Positions 17,728 through 26,263 of a stretch of 64,000 nt of DNA are shown here, one piece after another. The stretch is from assembly GCF_026619415.1 (NCBI RefSeq), contig NZ_JAOVZR010000001.1, positions 124,001-188,000 on the forward strand, in the 5' to 3' direction. The notes below the pieces were generated by a model. That model was not told the DNA's origin. It was given only the letters and a program-made list of their open reading frames with translations, and made no database searches. Numbering within the stretch: position 1 is the first letter of the stretch; each line of letters begins with the position of its first letter. The DNA is from Hoeflea algicola. GTDB lineage: Bacteria; Pseudomonadota; Alphaproteobacteria; Rhizobiales; Rhizobiaceae. The translations under genes and the position numbers were made by a program.

Positions 17728-18360
17728 ATGCAATGGACTATCGTCTTTGTCAGTGTGTTTGCGATTTTCATTCCGGCGCTGATGCTGCCGGGACCGGATT
17801 TTATCGCCGTGGTCCGTTCCGCCATGGGGCGGGGGACGCGCGCCGGTCTGCTGACCACGCTTGGTGTCACCTTCGGGTTAGGCTTCTACGCCGGTCTCAG
17901 CCTGCTCGGACTTTCCGCCATTCTGGTCCAATACCAATGGCTCGCCTGGGCGGTGCGGATCTGTGGCGGGTTTTATCTTGGCTATCTCGGGATCAGGCTG
18001 CTGCTGACAAAACCGGCGGCCATCGAGCTTGACGGCGAGATGGAGACCCGGCTCGGCAATCCGCTGCTGTTCGGGTTTCTGGTCACGCTCACCACCCCCA
18101 AGGCGATTGTGCTGTTCACCAGTGTATTTGCCACCGCCGTCACCGACGCCATGCCGCTCTGGGTGATGGGCGCCATGATCGCGCTGGTAATGACGAGCGC
18201 TGCTGTCTGGTATTCGGTTGTTACGCTGTTCATGTCCTCGAGGCCGGTGATTGTGCGGTTTCAAAACGCCCGCCACTGGGTCGAACGGGCCGCCGGCGTC
18301 TGCTTCATCGCCATCGGCGGCAAGATCCTGGCAGACAGTCGTAATCCGCTCACTCCATGA
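17728..18360 (+). CDS. LysE/RhtB-family transporter
   Basis: 210 residues with about six membrane segments. MLPGPDFIAVVRSAMGRGTRAGLLTTLG carries the family's N-terminal PGPD motif, and LVTLTTPKAIVLFTSVF the NPKA-like motif with N replaced by T. Probable amino acid or threonine/homoserine exporter. Second LysE-type gene of the window. Its 3' end overlaps a possible small gene on the opposite strand. Confidence 0.88.
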   Translation: MQWTIVFVSVFAIFIPALMLPGPDFIAVVRSAMGRGTRAGLLTTLGVTFGLGFYAGLSLLGLSAILVQYQWLAWAVRICGGFYLGYLGIRLLLTKPAAIELDGEMETRLGNPLLFGFLVTLTTPKAIVLFTSVFATAVTDAMPLWVMGAMIALVMTSAAVWYSVVTLFMSSRPVIVRFQNARHWVERAAGVCFIAIGGKILADSRNPLTP

Positions 18361-18520
18361 ATGGAGCAGGAGCCCGGTATTGCACCGGTGTGACTGCACT
18401 GATTTTCAAACCGCTGGTTTCCCCGGATGCCCCCGGCGCGTCAATCAGCCCCATCTGCTCGCAACAGCCGATGATCGGGCATTTCAGCTCGCAGTGTCGG
18501 CAGGAGATTCCCTCGCCCAC
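18350..18520 (-). CDS. possible small Cys-rich protein (56 aa)
   Basis: A GTG-initiated frame preceded by an in-frame stop encodes a cysteine cluster C-x2-C-x3-C-x4-CC at residues 7-20 (CRHCELKCPIIGCCE), followed by a low-complexity tail. The arrangement suggests metal or cluster binding. The ribosome site is weak, and it overlaps the LysE-type stop by 11 bp tail to tail. No family is recognised. Confidence 0.35.
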   Translation of the reverse strand: MGEGISCRHCELKCPIIGCCEQMGLIDAPGASGETSGLKISAVTPVQYRAPAPFME

Positions 18521-18704
18521 ATCGCTTAATCATTGATATGGTTGGTCAATGCGGCCGCAATCAGGGCCCGAGGTGCTGCCGGGTCATCCCGATTGCGCCG
18601 CTCCGCTGAAGCCCGGCGGCGGCCTTGACCGGTCGTGTCGGCATCTTGCTCATGCCGTCACATAGCGCATAAAATGAACGACACACAGCCGCGAGGTAAC
18701 TGTC

Positions 18705-19781
18705 TTGGCCATCGCGCCCCACAAGCAGCAATGGCCGTCGGCGCTCAGCCGCATGCGGCACCCGGACCTGGGGATGTTGTCGCCAGCCTATTTCGGTATG
18801 GTGATGGCAACGGGAATCGTTTCGCTCGCCGCCAACCGGATCGGCTTGCCGGTGGTGGCCTGGGTTCTGTTCGCGATTGCGTTCGTGGCCTATCTGGTGT
18901 TGTGGGGACTGACCATCCTGCGCATCATCCGCCACCGCGTGAGCTTCTTCATGGACATGATCGACCATCTGCGTGGTCCCGGCTTTTTTACCATGGTTGC
19001 AGCCTCCAGCATTCTCGGCAGCGAATTCGTTATCCTCGACCACAACGCCACCATTGGTTTCGCCTTCTGGTGGGTAGCTGTGATCCTGTGGTTCGGGCTC
19101 ACCTACACGATCTTCACCGCGTTTACCGTCAAGGAGGAAAAGCCGTCACTCGACCAGGGCATCAGCGGCGCCTGGCTGCTGGCGGTGGTGGCCACCCAGT
19201 CGATTGCCGTGTTATCATCGTTGCTGGCCGTCGAGGTTGAGCAACCCTACCGGCTCGATCTGAATTTCCTGGCGCTGTCGATGTGGCTGTGGGGCGGCAT
19301 GCTCTACATCTGGATGATGTCGCTGATCTTCTACCGCTATACGTTTTTCAAGTTTTCGCCGGGTGATCTGTCGCCGCCCTACTGGATCAACATGGGAGCG
19401 ATGGCGATCTCGACACTGGCCGGATCGCTGTTGATCATAAACTCGCAGGATGCGCCGTTCTTGCATTCCATCGTGCCGTTCATGAAGGGATTTACGGTGT
19501 TTTACTGGGCCACCGGCACCTGGTGGATCCCGATGCTGCTGATCCTCGGCGTCTGGCGCCACGGCTACAAGCGCTTTCCGCTGACCTACGATCCGCTCTA
19601 CTGGGGAGCGGTGTTCCCGCTCGGCATGTATTCAGTCAGCACCTTTCAGATGGCCCGGGCGCTGGAATTTGATTTCCTGGATACGCTGCCGCTGGCCTTC
19701 GCCTGGATCGCGCTGGCGGCCTGGCTGCTGACCTTCGGCGCCTATCTGGTGACATTGTTGCGCGACGGGAAAGCCGCATGA
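18705..19781 (+). CDS. TDT-family transporter (TehA/SLAC1-like)
   Basis: 358 residues, about ten membrane helices. LSPAYFGMVMATGIVSLAA and LRGPGFFTMVAASSILGSE match the TehA/Mae1/SSU1/SLAC1 fold, including the central phenylalanine-gated pore region. Members transport tellurite-related anions, sulfite or dicarboxylates. TTG at 18705 is chosen because GAGGT sits 7 bp upstream; ATG 18753 is an alternative. It overlaps the next gene by 4 bp (ATGA). Confidence 0.88.
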   Translation: MAIAPHKQQWPSALSRMRHPDLGMLSPAYFGMVMATGIVSLAANRIGLPVVAWVLFAIAFVAYLVLWGLTILRIIRHRVSFFMDMIDHLRGPGFFTMVAASSILGSEFVILDHNATIGFAFWWVAVILWFGLTYTIFTAFTVKEEKPSLDQGISGAWLLAVVATQSIAVLSSLLAVEVEQPYRLDLNFLALSMWLWGGMLYIWMMSLIFYRYTFFKFSPGDLSPPYWINMGAMAISTLAGSLLIINSQDAPFLHSIVPFMKGFTVFYWATGTWWIPMLLILGVWRHGYKRFPLTYDPLYWGAVFPLGMYSVSTFQMARALEFDFLDTLPLAFAWIALAAWLLTFGAYLVTLLRDGKAA

Positions 19782-20167
19782 ACCGCCATCCGCAACCGGA
19801 GGGCACCTTCTGGCCGGTGCTTGCATATATTTTCGCGCCGGAGATTCGCGCCTGGCACGGCAAGGCAACGCTCGCCACTGCATTCTGGTTCTATGGCGTT
19901 TTCACCAGTTCCATCATGATCCTGTTTTATGCACGCTTGATCTATTTGCGACTGATCGGTGCAGAACAGGTGCTGCTGCTCTTGCTGGGGCTCTATACGG
20001 TCTGGATCCTGATTTCTATCTGGCGCTGTTCGCTGGCCGAGGACAGCGTCTGGGCGCAATTCGCGCGATTCCTTACCGTGGCCTGGGCCGGCAACATCGC
20101 ACTGGTACTTACCTTCCGGCAGATCGAACTTCTGTCGATCTTCGCGGGCGTGACTGGCAACGGGTAA
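19778..20167 (+). CDS. small membrane protein coupled to the TDT transporter
   Basis: 129 residues with three hydrophobic segments, at about 28-58 (ATAFWFYGVFTSSIMILFYA), 62-80 and 100-118. Its ATG overlaps the transporter stop, so translation is coupled and a structural or regulatory partnership is likely. No domain is recognised. Confidence 0.75.
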   Translation: MNRHPQPEGTFWPVLAYIFAPEIRAWHGKATLATAFWFYGVFTSSIMILFYARLIYLRLIGAEQVLLLLLGLYTVWILISIWRCSLAEDSVWAQFARFLTVAWAGNIALVLTFRQIELLSIFAGVTGNG

Positions 20168-20334
20168 ATCCAGCCCAACAAATCCCTTGATTCGAACGGT
20201 GGCTGACGTGTGTCGTCAGGATATTCCTCTAGCGGTTGAGGTGCCGTCGTCTCGACCGCCAAAAGGTCGAAAATCGGGTCTTCTAAAGAAGAAATAATTC
20301 ATGTTTACCATGGGTTTACCACACACTTAATATC

Positions 20335-20370
20335 AAGGCCGGGAGCCATGAGGGCTCGCCAACAGGCCTT
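20335..20370 (+). other. hairpin in the 5' leader of the chemoreceptor gene
   Basis: AAGGCC (20335-20340) pairs with GGCCTT (20365-20370), enclosing GAGCC/GGCTC. It lies about 55 bp before the receptor start. No known riboswitch consensus fits; it could influence translation or mark a start of transcription upstream. Confidence 0.35.
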
Positions 20371-20423
20371 GAAAAAGCGGATGGTTCGCGCAGCTCAAGG
20401 CAACAATCCAAGATCGTGCAGCA

Positions 20424-21932
20424 ATGAGCCGAGACACCGCCGAAAACATCGATATCGCCCGAAAACTCCAGTTCGTAGGCCTGGATGAAGCGCAGCGTCA
20501 GGCGCTGTCGGGCCTCAAGCCAACCATTGACGAGACCGTTGGTCCAGCTCTCGACAAATTTTACAACAAGGTTCGCGCCACGCCGGAAACCGCCCGGCTT
20601 TTCCGCGATGATGCGCAAATCAAACATGCCAAGACCATGCAGCAGGCGCACTGGTCATTGATTGCCTCGGCCGAGTTCGATCAGAATTATGTGGATGCCG
20701 TCACCCGGATCGGCAGGGTACACGCCAAGATCGGGCTTGAGCCGAGCTGGTATATTGGTGGTTATACCTACATTGTCGACGCGCTGATGACCGACATCAT
20801 CACCAGCGAACTTGGTGGCTTCGGCCGCAACAAGAAAGTGCAAGCGGTCAGTCAGGGATTGTCGGCGGTGGTCAAGGCTGCGCTGATCGACATGGACTAC
20901 GCCATCTCCGTCTATCTCGAGTCGCTGGCCCAGGAGCGTGCTGAGGTCGAGGTGGAAAAGGCCAGGATCAAGCAAGAACAGGATGCCGCGCTGGGCGCGC
21001 TCGAGCAAGCACTGCTGCGGATGGCCGAAGGCGATCTGAGCGCCAGCATTACCGAGCCTCTGGCCGCTGACTTTGACGGACTCAAGGATAATTACAACGG
21101 CTCCATCGCCAAGCTGAGTGAGACCTTTGCCGAGATCATCGGCGCCACTCGCCAGGCTGTCACCGATACCCGTGAATTGTCGGGTGCCACCGACGACATG
21201 GCCCGGCGAACCGAACAGCAGGCCGCGGCGCTTGAGCAGACTGCCGCTGCGATCGAACAAATCACCACGATTTCGAGCCAATCGGCCGATCGCACCAGCG
21301 AGGCGCGTCATGTCGTCGAGCAGACATCCGAACAGGCGGCCGCTTCGGTCAGGACGGTTGAGCAGGCGGTCGCGGCGATGGGCAAGATCGAGCAGTCCTC
21401 CGAAAAGATCACGCAGATCATTACCGTGATCGACGAGATTTCCTTCCAGACCAATCTGCTGGCGCTCAATGCCGGTGTCGAGGCGGCGCGGGCGGGTGAG
21501 GCCGGACGTGGGTTTGCCGTGGTTGCTCGGGAGGTCCGCGAACTTGCGCAACGCTCGGCCGCTGCCGCCAAGGAGATCAAGGAGTTGATCGAGACCTCCT
21601 ACAATGATGTCGTGCATGGCGTTTCATTGGTCCACAAGACCGGCGAAGCACTAGACAGCATCGGCGGTCAGGTGCAGGTCATCAACGATCACTTCGCATC
21701 GATCTCGCAATCCGCCCAGGAACAGGCCGCCGGCATTGCCGAGATCAACCAGGCGGTCAATTCGATGGATCTGATCACCCAACAAAATGCCAGTATGGTC
21801 GAGCAAACCAATGCCGCCACACACAACCTGTTGCTGATCAATCAGAATCTGGCCGAACTGACCGGGCGTTTCACAGTGTCCGGTCAAGCCAGTGCATCGG
21901 CCGGGTGGGACCGCGGCGACAGGGCGGCCTGA
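20424..21932 (+). CDS. globin-coupled methyl-accepting chemotaxis protein
   Basis: 502 residues, soluble. Residues 1-165 form a protoglobin sensor with proximal His100 in RVHAKIGLEPSWYIGGY, as in HemAT/McpB-type aerotaxis receptors. A HAMP-like linker (LLRMAEGDLSASI) is at about 190-205. The signalling tip DEISFQTNLLALNAGVEAAR lies at about 337-356, with a coiled-coil methylation-type bundle on each side. It likely signals O2 or redox to CheA. There are no membrane segments and no che genes here. Confidence 0.93.
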   Translation: MSRDTAENIDIARKLQFVGLDEAQRQALSGLKPTIDETVGPALDKFYNKVRATPETARLFRDDAQIKHAKTMQQAHWSLIASAEFDQNYVDAVTRIGRVHAKIGLEPSWYIGGYTYIVDALMTDIITSELGGFGRNKKVQAVSQGLSAVVKAALIDMDYAISVYLESLAQERAEVEVEKARIKQEQDAALGALEQALLRMAEGDLSASITEPLAADFDGLKDNYNGSIAKLSETFAEIIGATRQAVTDTRELSGATDDMARRTEQQAAALEQTAAAIEQITTISSQSADRTSEARHVVEQTSEQAAASVRTVEQAVAAMGKIEQSSEKITQIITVIDEISFQTNLLALNAGVEAARAGEAGRGFAVVAREVRELAQRSAAAAKEIKELIETSYNDVVHGVSLVHKTGEALDSIGGQVQVINDHFASISQSAQEQAAGIAEINQAVNSMDLITQQNASMVEQTNAATHNLLLINQNLAELTGRFTVSGQASASAGWDRGDRAA

Positions 21933-22039
21933 GCGGTCCCGCAGCCGGATTGGGGTGTGGGGCCGGAGGGCCCCGCGCCGCCACGGCTTCGTGCCGATTG
22001 GTTGTGTCGACCGGGGTGTTCAGGCGCCGGGTCTCGAGC

Positions 22040-23227
22040 CTATTGGCTGGCTGGTGCGGCCTGCGTAGCCCCGCGTGCTTTGTATTCCGTCGCCCGCGCC
22101 GGGTCGAGATTGGTTTTGCCAAGATCGTCGCCTGCCCATTCCATCACCTTGGGATCCATCACCCGGAACCACAACGGCGGGATTGACGCCAGCAGAAACG
22201 TTCCCGGATAGCCCGACGGCAATGTCGGCAATTCCGCAAATGAGCGCAGCGCCTGATAGGGCCTCAAGGGGTTGGCGTGATGGTCGGAATGTCGCTGCAG
22301 GTGAAACAGCATCAGGTTGGTGACGATGTGGTTGGTGTTCCAGGAATGGCGCGGCTCGCACGGCTCGTAACGACCATCCGGTCCCTGCATTCGCCTGAGC
22401 CCGTAATGCTCGACATAATTGGCGAACGTCAGTTGCATCCAACCGACCAGATTATGCAGGAGCAGGAACGGGATCATGGTCCAGCCAAAGGCAATGATCA
22501 GCGTCACATCGGCGATCAGCGTGATCGCGTAGCCCTGCAGGATGTCGTTGCGCCAGTGCCAGAAAGACAAGCCCTTGCGCGCCAGCCGGGCGCGTTCGAT
22601 GCGCCAGCCGCGCACCGCAGTTCCGGGGAATTCCCGCAAGGCAAACCGCCACAGGCTTTCACCAAGCCGTGCCGAGGCCGGATCTTCCGGGGTGGCGACA
22701 TGAACGTGATGGCCGCGATTGTGTTCGATGCAGAAATGTCCGTAGCCTGACACGGCGTTGGCGAGTTTGGCACCCCATTGATCGAGCCGGTTGAGCTTGT
22801 GGCCGAGTTCGTGACCAACCGTGATCGCCGTGCCGGAACTGATCCCGGCACTCAGCGCCAGTCCCAGCCAGGCCCAGATCGGCGTGTCGGGCTGCCCGGC
22901 GGCGATCGCGCAGGTGAGAAACGAAAACCAGAACACCGGAACCGAGAGGAACAGCAGTATCCTGTAATAGGAGTCGCCAGCCAGTTCCTCGACGATTTCC
23001 TCGGGCGGATTGTTCGGGGCAACGCCGATCAGGTGATCGGCGGCGACGAACAGGCCGTAGTAGGAGACGACAGGAACCAGTACCCACCAGGCATTGCCGC
23101 TCACCTGATAGGCGAGTGCAGCAAAACCGGACAGCGAAGGTGCCAGCACTGACAAGATCCACAGCCAGCGCTTGTTGTCACGATATTCGATGCGATTGCC
23201 GTTTTTCGTGGTGGAAACGAAGATCAT
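22040..23227 (-). CDS. alkB: alkane 1-monooxygenase (integral-membrane AlkB)
   Basis: 395 residues with about six membrane helices. All His clusters of the membrane diiron hydroxylase are present: HELGHK, EHNRGHHVH, LQRHSDHHA and the alkane-hydroxylase-specific NYVEHYGL. It terminally hydroxylates medium-chain n-alkanes using rubredoxin-delivered electrons. No rubredoxin, rubredoxin reductase or alkane regulator lies beside it, so the partners must be elsewhere. Confidence 0.95.
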   Translation of the reverse strand: MIFVSTTKNGNRIEYRDNKRWLWILSVLAPSLSGFAALAYQVSGNAWWVLVPVVSYYGLFVAADHLIGVAPNNPPEEIVEELAGDSYYRILLFLSVPVFWFSFLTCAIAAGQPDTPIWAWLGLALSAGISSGTAITVGHELGHKLNRLDQWGAKLANAVSGYGHFCIEHNRGHHVHVATPEDPASARLGESLWRFALREFPGTAVRGWRIERARLARKGLSFWHWRNDILQGYAITLIADVTLIIAFGWTMIPFLLLHNLVGWMQLTFANYVEHYGLRRMQGPDGRYEPCEPRHSWNTNHIVTNLMLFHLQRHSDHHANPLRPYQALRSFAELPTLPSGYPGTFLLASIPPLWFRVMDPKVMEWAGDDLGKTNLDPARATEYKARGATQAAPASQ

Positions 23228-23367
23228 CTGTCAACACTCCCCCGAAAAACCGAATGGTATGCCGACGATTGTGCCAACGCAAGCCAGAGGCGCGCGCATA
23301 AGATGGAGGTGGTAGCGGCCAATTACCGGCTTCGCGACCGCCTTAACCGGCGGCCAGGCCGGCGCGG

Positions 23368-24753
23368 TTATGCAGCGTAGACGGCGAAGCGGTTGCGCCC
23401 TGCTTCCTTGGCTTCATACAGGCCCATATCGGCACGCTTCATCAGCGTCTCAAGGGTGTCGTCGGCGTTTAACGTTGCGATACCGGCGCTTACCGTGACC
23501 CGGATCAACTGCCCCTCGACGGCGAACGGCAGATCGGCGATTGCTGCGCGTAGTCGTTCGGCGGCACGCAGCGCCTCGGCTTCGCCCATGCCGGGCAGCA
23601 ACACGCAAAATTCCTCGCCGCCGACGCGGCCGATCATGTCATGCGGGCGCAGCTCCGCTTCCCAGCGCGCCACCAGGCCTTCAAGCACCCGGTCGCCCGC
23701 CGCGTGGCCGTCGCGGTCATTGATCTTCTTGAAGTGATCAGCATCGAGCAACAACAGCGACATCGGCGCTTCTTCGCGCCGCGCCCGCCCGATTTCGATG
23801 GTGGCAAGTTCGAAGAAGCGGCGGCGGTTCAGGGCACCGGTTAGGCCGTCGGTCCAGGCCATCAATGCCAATGCCTGTTCCTGGCGTTTCTTCTCGCTGA
23901 TATCGATCCGGAAGCCTACCAGTCCGCCCTCGCCAGTGCGCCGGTTGTGAACCTGGATGTAGCGGTCGTCGGGAAGATATTGCTCGGTCGGTTCACCCGG
24001 GTTCTGGTGAACTTGCACGTGGCTGGCGATCCAAGCGTCTTCCTTGCCTGCAGCCTGCGGGTATTGTCCGCGCTCAACGCCGGTGCGAACCATGTCTTCA
24101 AAAAGAGCGCCGGGTTTGATCACATCGGCGCTTCTCGAATAGATTTCGCGGTAACGGCTGTTGCACAGCACCAGCCGGTCTTCCTTGTCAAACAGCACGA
24201 AGCCGCTGGGCAGGCATTCCATGGCATCTGAGAGCCGGTTCTCGGCTTTCTCGGCCCGTTCCAGCAGCAGCCGGGTTTCCAACGCGTCGGCGATGATGGC
24301 GGCGAGATCGACAAGAAGCGATTTCTCCATTTCGCTAAGGGTCCGCGGCACGCGATCCGCGACGCACAATGTCCCCAGGATCAGCCCGTCGCTGGCATTC
24401 AAAGGCGCGCCTGCGTAAAATCTCACGCCGGGTTCGCCGATAACCATCGGGTTGTCGCGGAACCTTTCGTCGAGCGTTGTATCTTCGACCACGAAGACAT
24501 CCGGCCGACAGATCGTATGGGCGCACATGGAGATGTCGCGCGGGGTTTCCTGCACATCAATTCCGACCTTGGATTTGAACCATTGCCGGTCACTATCGAC
24601 CAGCGTCACCAGCGCGATTGGGACTTTGAGCATGTGCGAGGCAAGCCGGGTGATCCGGTCGTAAGCGGCTTCCGGCAAGCTGTCCAGAATCGTGTATTTT
24701 TGCAGCTTGGCCAATCGCTCGGTTTCACGGTCGGGTAGGGGATAGCCTGGCAT
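23368..24753 (-). CDS. GAF-PAS-GGDEF diguanylate cyclase
   Basis: 461 residues from ATG 24753 (GGGAG 6 bp upstream). Residues 1-160 form a GAF domain (WFKSKVGIDVQETPRDISMC, LGTLCVADR), followed by a PAS-like segment (about 175-290; LFDKEDRLVLCNSRYREIY) and a GGDEF domain with the active GGEEF signature. An RxxD inhibitory site, RPHD, lies five residues before GGEEF. It should make c-di-GMP with product feedback, opposing the EAL enzyme at 12.6 kb. Confidence 0.93.
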   Translation of the reverse strand: MPGYPLPDRETERLAKLQKYTILDSLPEAAYDRITRLASHMLKVPIALVTLVDSDRQWFKSKVGIDVQETPRDISMCAHTICRPDVFVVEDTTLDERFRDNPMVIGEPGVRFYAGAPLNASDGLILGTLCVADRVPRTLSEMEKSLLVDLAAIIADALETRLLLERAEKAENRLSDAMECLPSGFVLFDKEDRLVLCNSRYREIYSRSADVIKPGALFEDMVRTGVERGQYPQAAGKEDAWIASHVQVHQNPGEPTEQYLPDDRYIQVHNRRTGEGGLVGFRIDISEKKRQEQALALMAWTDGLTGALNRRRFFELATIEIGRARREEAPMSLLLLDADHFKKINDRDGHAAGDRVLEGLVARWEAELRPHDMIGRVGGEEFCVLLPGMGEAEALRAAERLRAAIADLPFAVEGQLIRVTVSAGIATLNADDTLETLMKRADMGLYEAKEAGRNRFAVYAA

Positions 24754-24926
24754 GGTTGCTCCCGTCTGGGCCTTTCTCGCACAATCAGCCTGCCGAGTAC
24801 GCAACGCTGTTCAAGTGCGATTTCGCTTCGGCCCTCAAGACCGGTTTCCGCCATGCGAGCGCTAGACCAGCGCAGCCCGTGAAAACCCGCTTTGCAGCCG
24901 TCTCCCTGGCAACCCCGAACCCGAGA

Positions 24927-24955
24927 TTGCCCTCAAGTATACGAATTTGCATATA
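24927..24955 (+). promoter_or_regulatory. sigma70-like promoter before a candidate sRNA
   Basis: TTGCCC (24927-24932), 17-bp spacer, CATATA (24950-24955). Spacing is ideal. It is located in the 330-bp gap between the diguanylate cyclase and the next rightward gene. Confidence 0.35.
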
Positions 24956-24961
24956 AACCCC

Positions 24962-25033
24962 TAAGAAAGGCCTACCCGGAAAGGCCAAGAAAAGCCTGGC
25001 GGGCTGAAACCTTCGCCAGGTGGCTACTTTTTT
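24962..25033 (+). ncRNA. candidate small RNA with intrinsic terminator
   Basis: The 330-bp gap 24754-25083 has no good ORF. A promoter-like element at 24927-24955 is followed about 45 bp later by a perfect 7-bp hairpin, CCTGGCG/CGCCAGG (24995-25001 with 25014-25020), and a TTTTTT run at 25028-25033. Together they would make a transcript of about 70 nt. Alternatively the hairpin is an attenuator for the small membrane gene at 25084. No known family is recognised. Confidence 0.3.
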
Positions 25034-25083
25034 AAGACTGTGAGCGCATCATAGGTCTGGACAAGCTGAACAAGGATCCAGCC

Positions 25084-25362
25084 ATGCGCAACTTCCTGCC
25101 CCTCGCCGCGATGCTGGCTGCCGTGACAATGGCAGCACCGGCGCACGCGTTTGATGTCGATCAGATGCTCAAACAGGTTTTCGGCTCTTCCGATCTCAAG
25201 GACCTGGCCTTGCCGTTCTTTGTCCTGCTCGCAGTCGTGGCCGTGCTCTTCTTCTGGAATGCCCTGCGGATCGGCAAGCGCCGGCAGCAGCGCATGATCG
25301 AAAACTACAACGGACAGCTTCAGGATTATTCCACCCGGCTCAAGCGCGGTCATCGCTTATAG
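25084..25362 (+). CDS. small membrane protein with signal-like N-terminus
   Basis: 92 residues. A cleavable signal-like N-terminus (LAAMLAAVTMAAPAHA) is followed by one membrane helix at about 43-60 (LPFFVLLAVVAVLFFW) and a basic C-terminal tail. The function is unknown. It precedes pdxJ by 87 bp on the same strand. Confidence 0.65.
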   Translation: MRNFLPLAAMLAAVTMAAPAHAFDVDQMLKQVFGSSDLKDLALPFFVLLAVVAVLFFWNALRIGKRRQQRMIENYNGQLQDYSTRLKRGHRL

Positions 25363-25449
25363 ATCGGTCCGGCGTGTCGTCGTGCCGGGTTTCGGGGTGC
25401 ACACTTCGGTGCTAGAGAAGAATCATTATTCCACCGAACCGGTTGTGTC

Positions 25450-26193
25450 ATGTCCGCCAAGCTCTCCGTCAATCTCAACGCCGTCGCCATGCTCAGAAAT
25501 CGCCGAGACCTGCCGTGGCCGAGCGTTACGGCTCTCGGGCGGATAGCACTGGAGAATGGCGCCCATGGGCTCACCGTGCACCCCCGGCCTGACCAGCGCC
25601 ACATCCGCTTTTCCGATCTGCCGGCCATCCGCGCACTGATCGATGACGAGTTTCCCAACGCTGAGTTCAACATCGAGGGCTATCCGACCGACGCGTTTCT
25701 TGATCTTGCCGAGGCCAGCGAGCCCGAGCAGGTGACCCTGGTGCCAGACGATCCGGCGCAGGCGACTTCCGATCACGGTTGGGATTTCGAGGGCAAGGGC
25801 AATTTCCTGCGCTCCGTGGTCCAGCGGTTGAAAAAACGTGGCATCCGGGTCTCGCTGTTTTGCGATCCCGACGCCAATCGAACGGCGCTGGAAGCAGCCA
25901 AGGCCACCGGTGCCGACCGTGTCGAATTCTACACCGGCCCCTATGGCGGAACCTATGACGATCCGGCGCGCGCCACCGAAGAACTGGCCAAGCTTGAGAC
26001 CGCAGGCCAGATCGCCGCCGAATTAGGCCTCGGCGTCAATGCCGGCCACGATCTGACGGTGGAAAACCTGCCGGCGCTTGCCCGCGTCCTCCCCAACCTG
26101 ATGGAAGTTTCGATCGGTCACGGTCTGACTGCAAACGCATTGGAATATGGAATGGCCGCAACTGTGCAGCGTTTCATCAAGGCCTGCGGCTAG
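25450..26193 (+). CDS. pdxJ: pyridoxine 5'-phosphate synthase
   Basis: 247 residues, a TIM barrel. [45 protein letters not shown] and VNAGHDL carry the substrate- and phosphate-binding residues of PdxJ. It makes pyridoxine phosphate from 1-deoxyxylulose 5-phosphate and aminoacetone phosphate. Family members usually begin with a LGVNIDHVA motif; here [10 protein letters not shown] marks the alphaproteobacterial variant group. Confidence 0.93.
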   Translation: MSAKLSVNLNAVAMLRNRRDLPWPSVTALGRIALENGAHGLTVHPRPDQRHIRFSDLPAIRALIDDEFPNAEFNIEGYPTDAFLDLAEASEPEQVTLVPDDPAQATSDHGWDFEGKGNFLRSVVQRLKKRGIRVSLFCDPDANRTALEAAKATGADRVEFYTGPYGGTYDDPARATEELAKLETAGQIAAELGLGVNAGHDLTVENLPALARVLPNLMEVSIGHGLTANALEYGMAATVQRFIKACG

Positions 26194-26218
26194 CCAACCC
26201 CCGAAGATAAGCTCGATG

Positions 26219-26240
26219 CCCCCGCCGGCAAAGGCGGGGG
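26219..26240 (+). terminator. hairpin after pdxJ (possible terminator)
   Basis: CCCCCGCC (26219-26226) and GGCGGGGG (26233-26240) form a perfect 8-bp GC stem with a GGCAAA loop, between convergent pdxJ and the NmrA-like gene. A clear T-run is absent on both sides, so its terminator activity is uncertain. Confidence 0.45.
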
Positions 26241-26263
26241 ACGGTGGTTGCGAAACACGCCGA

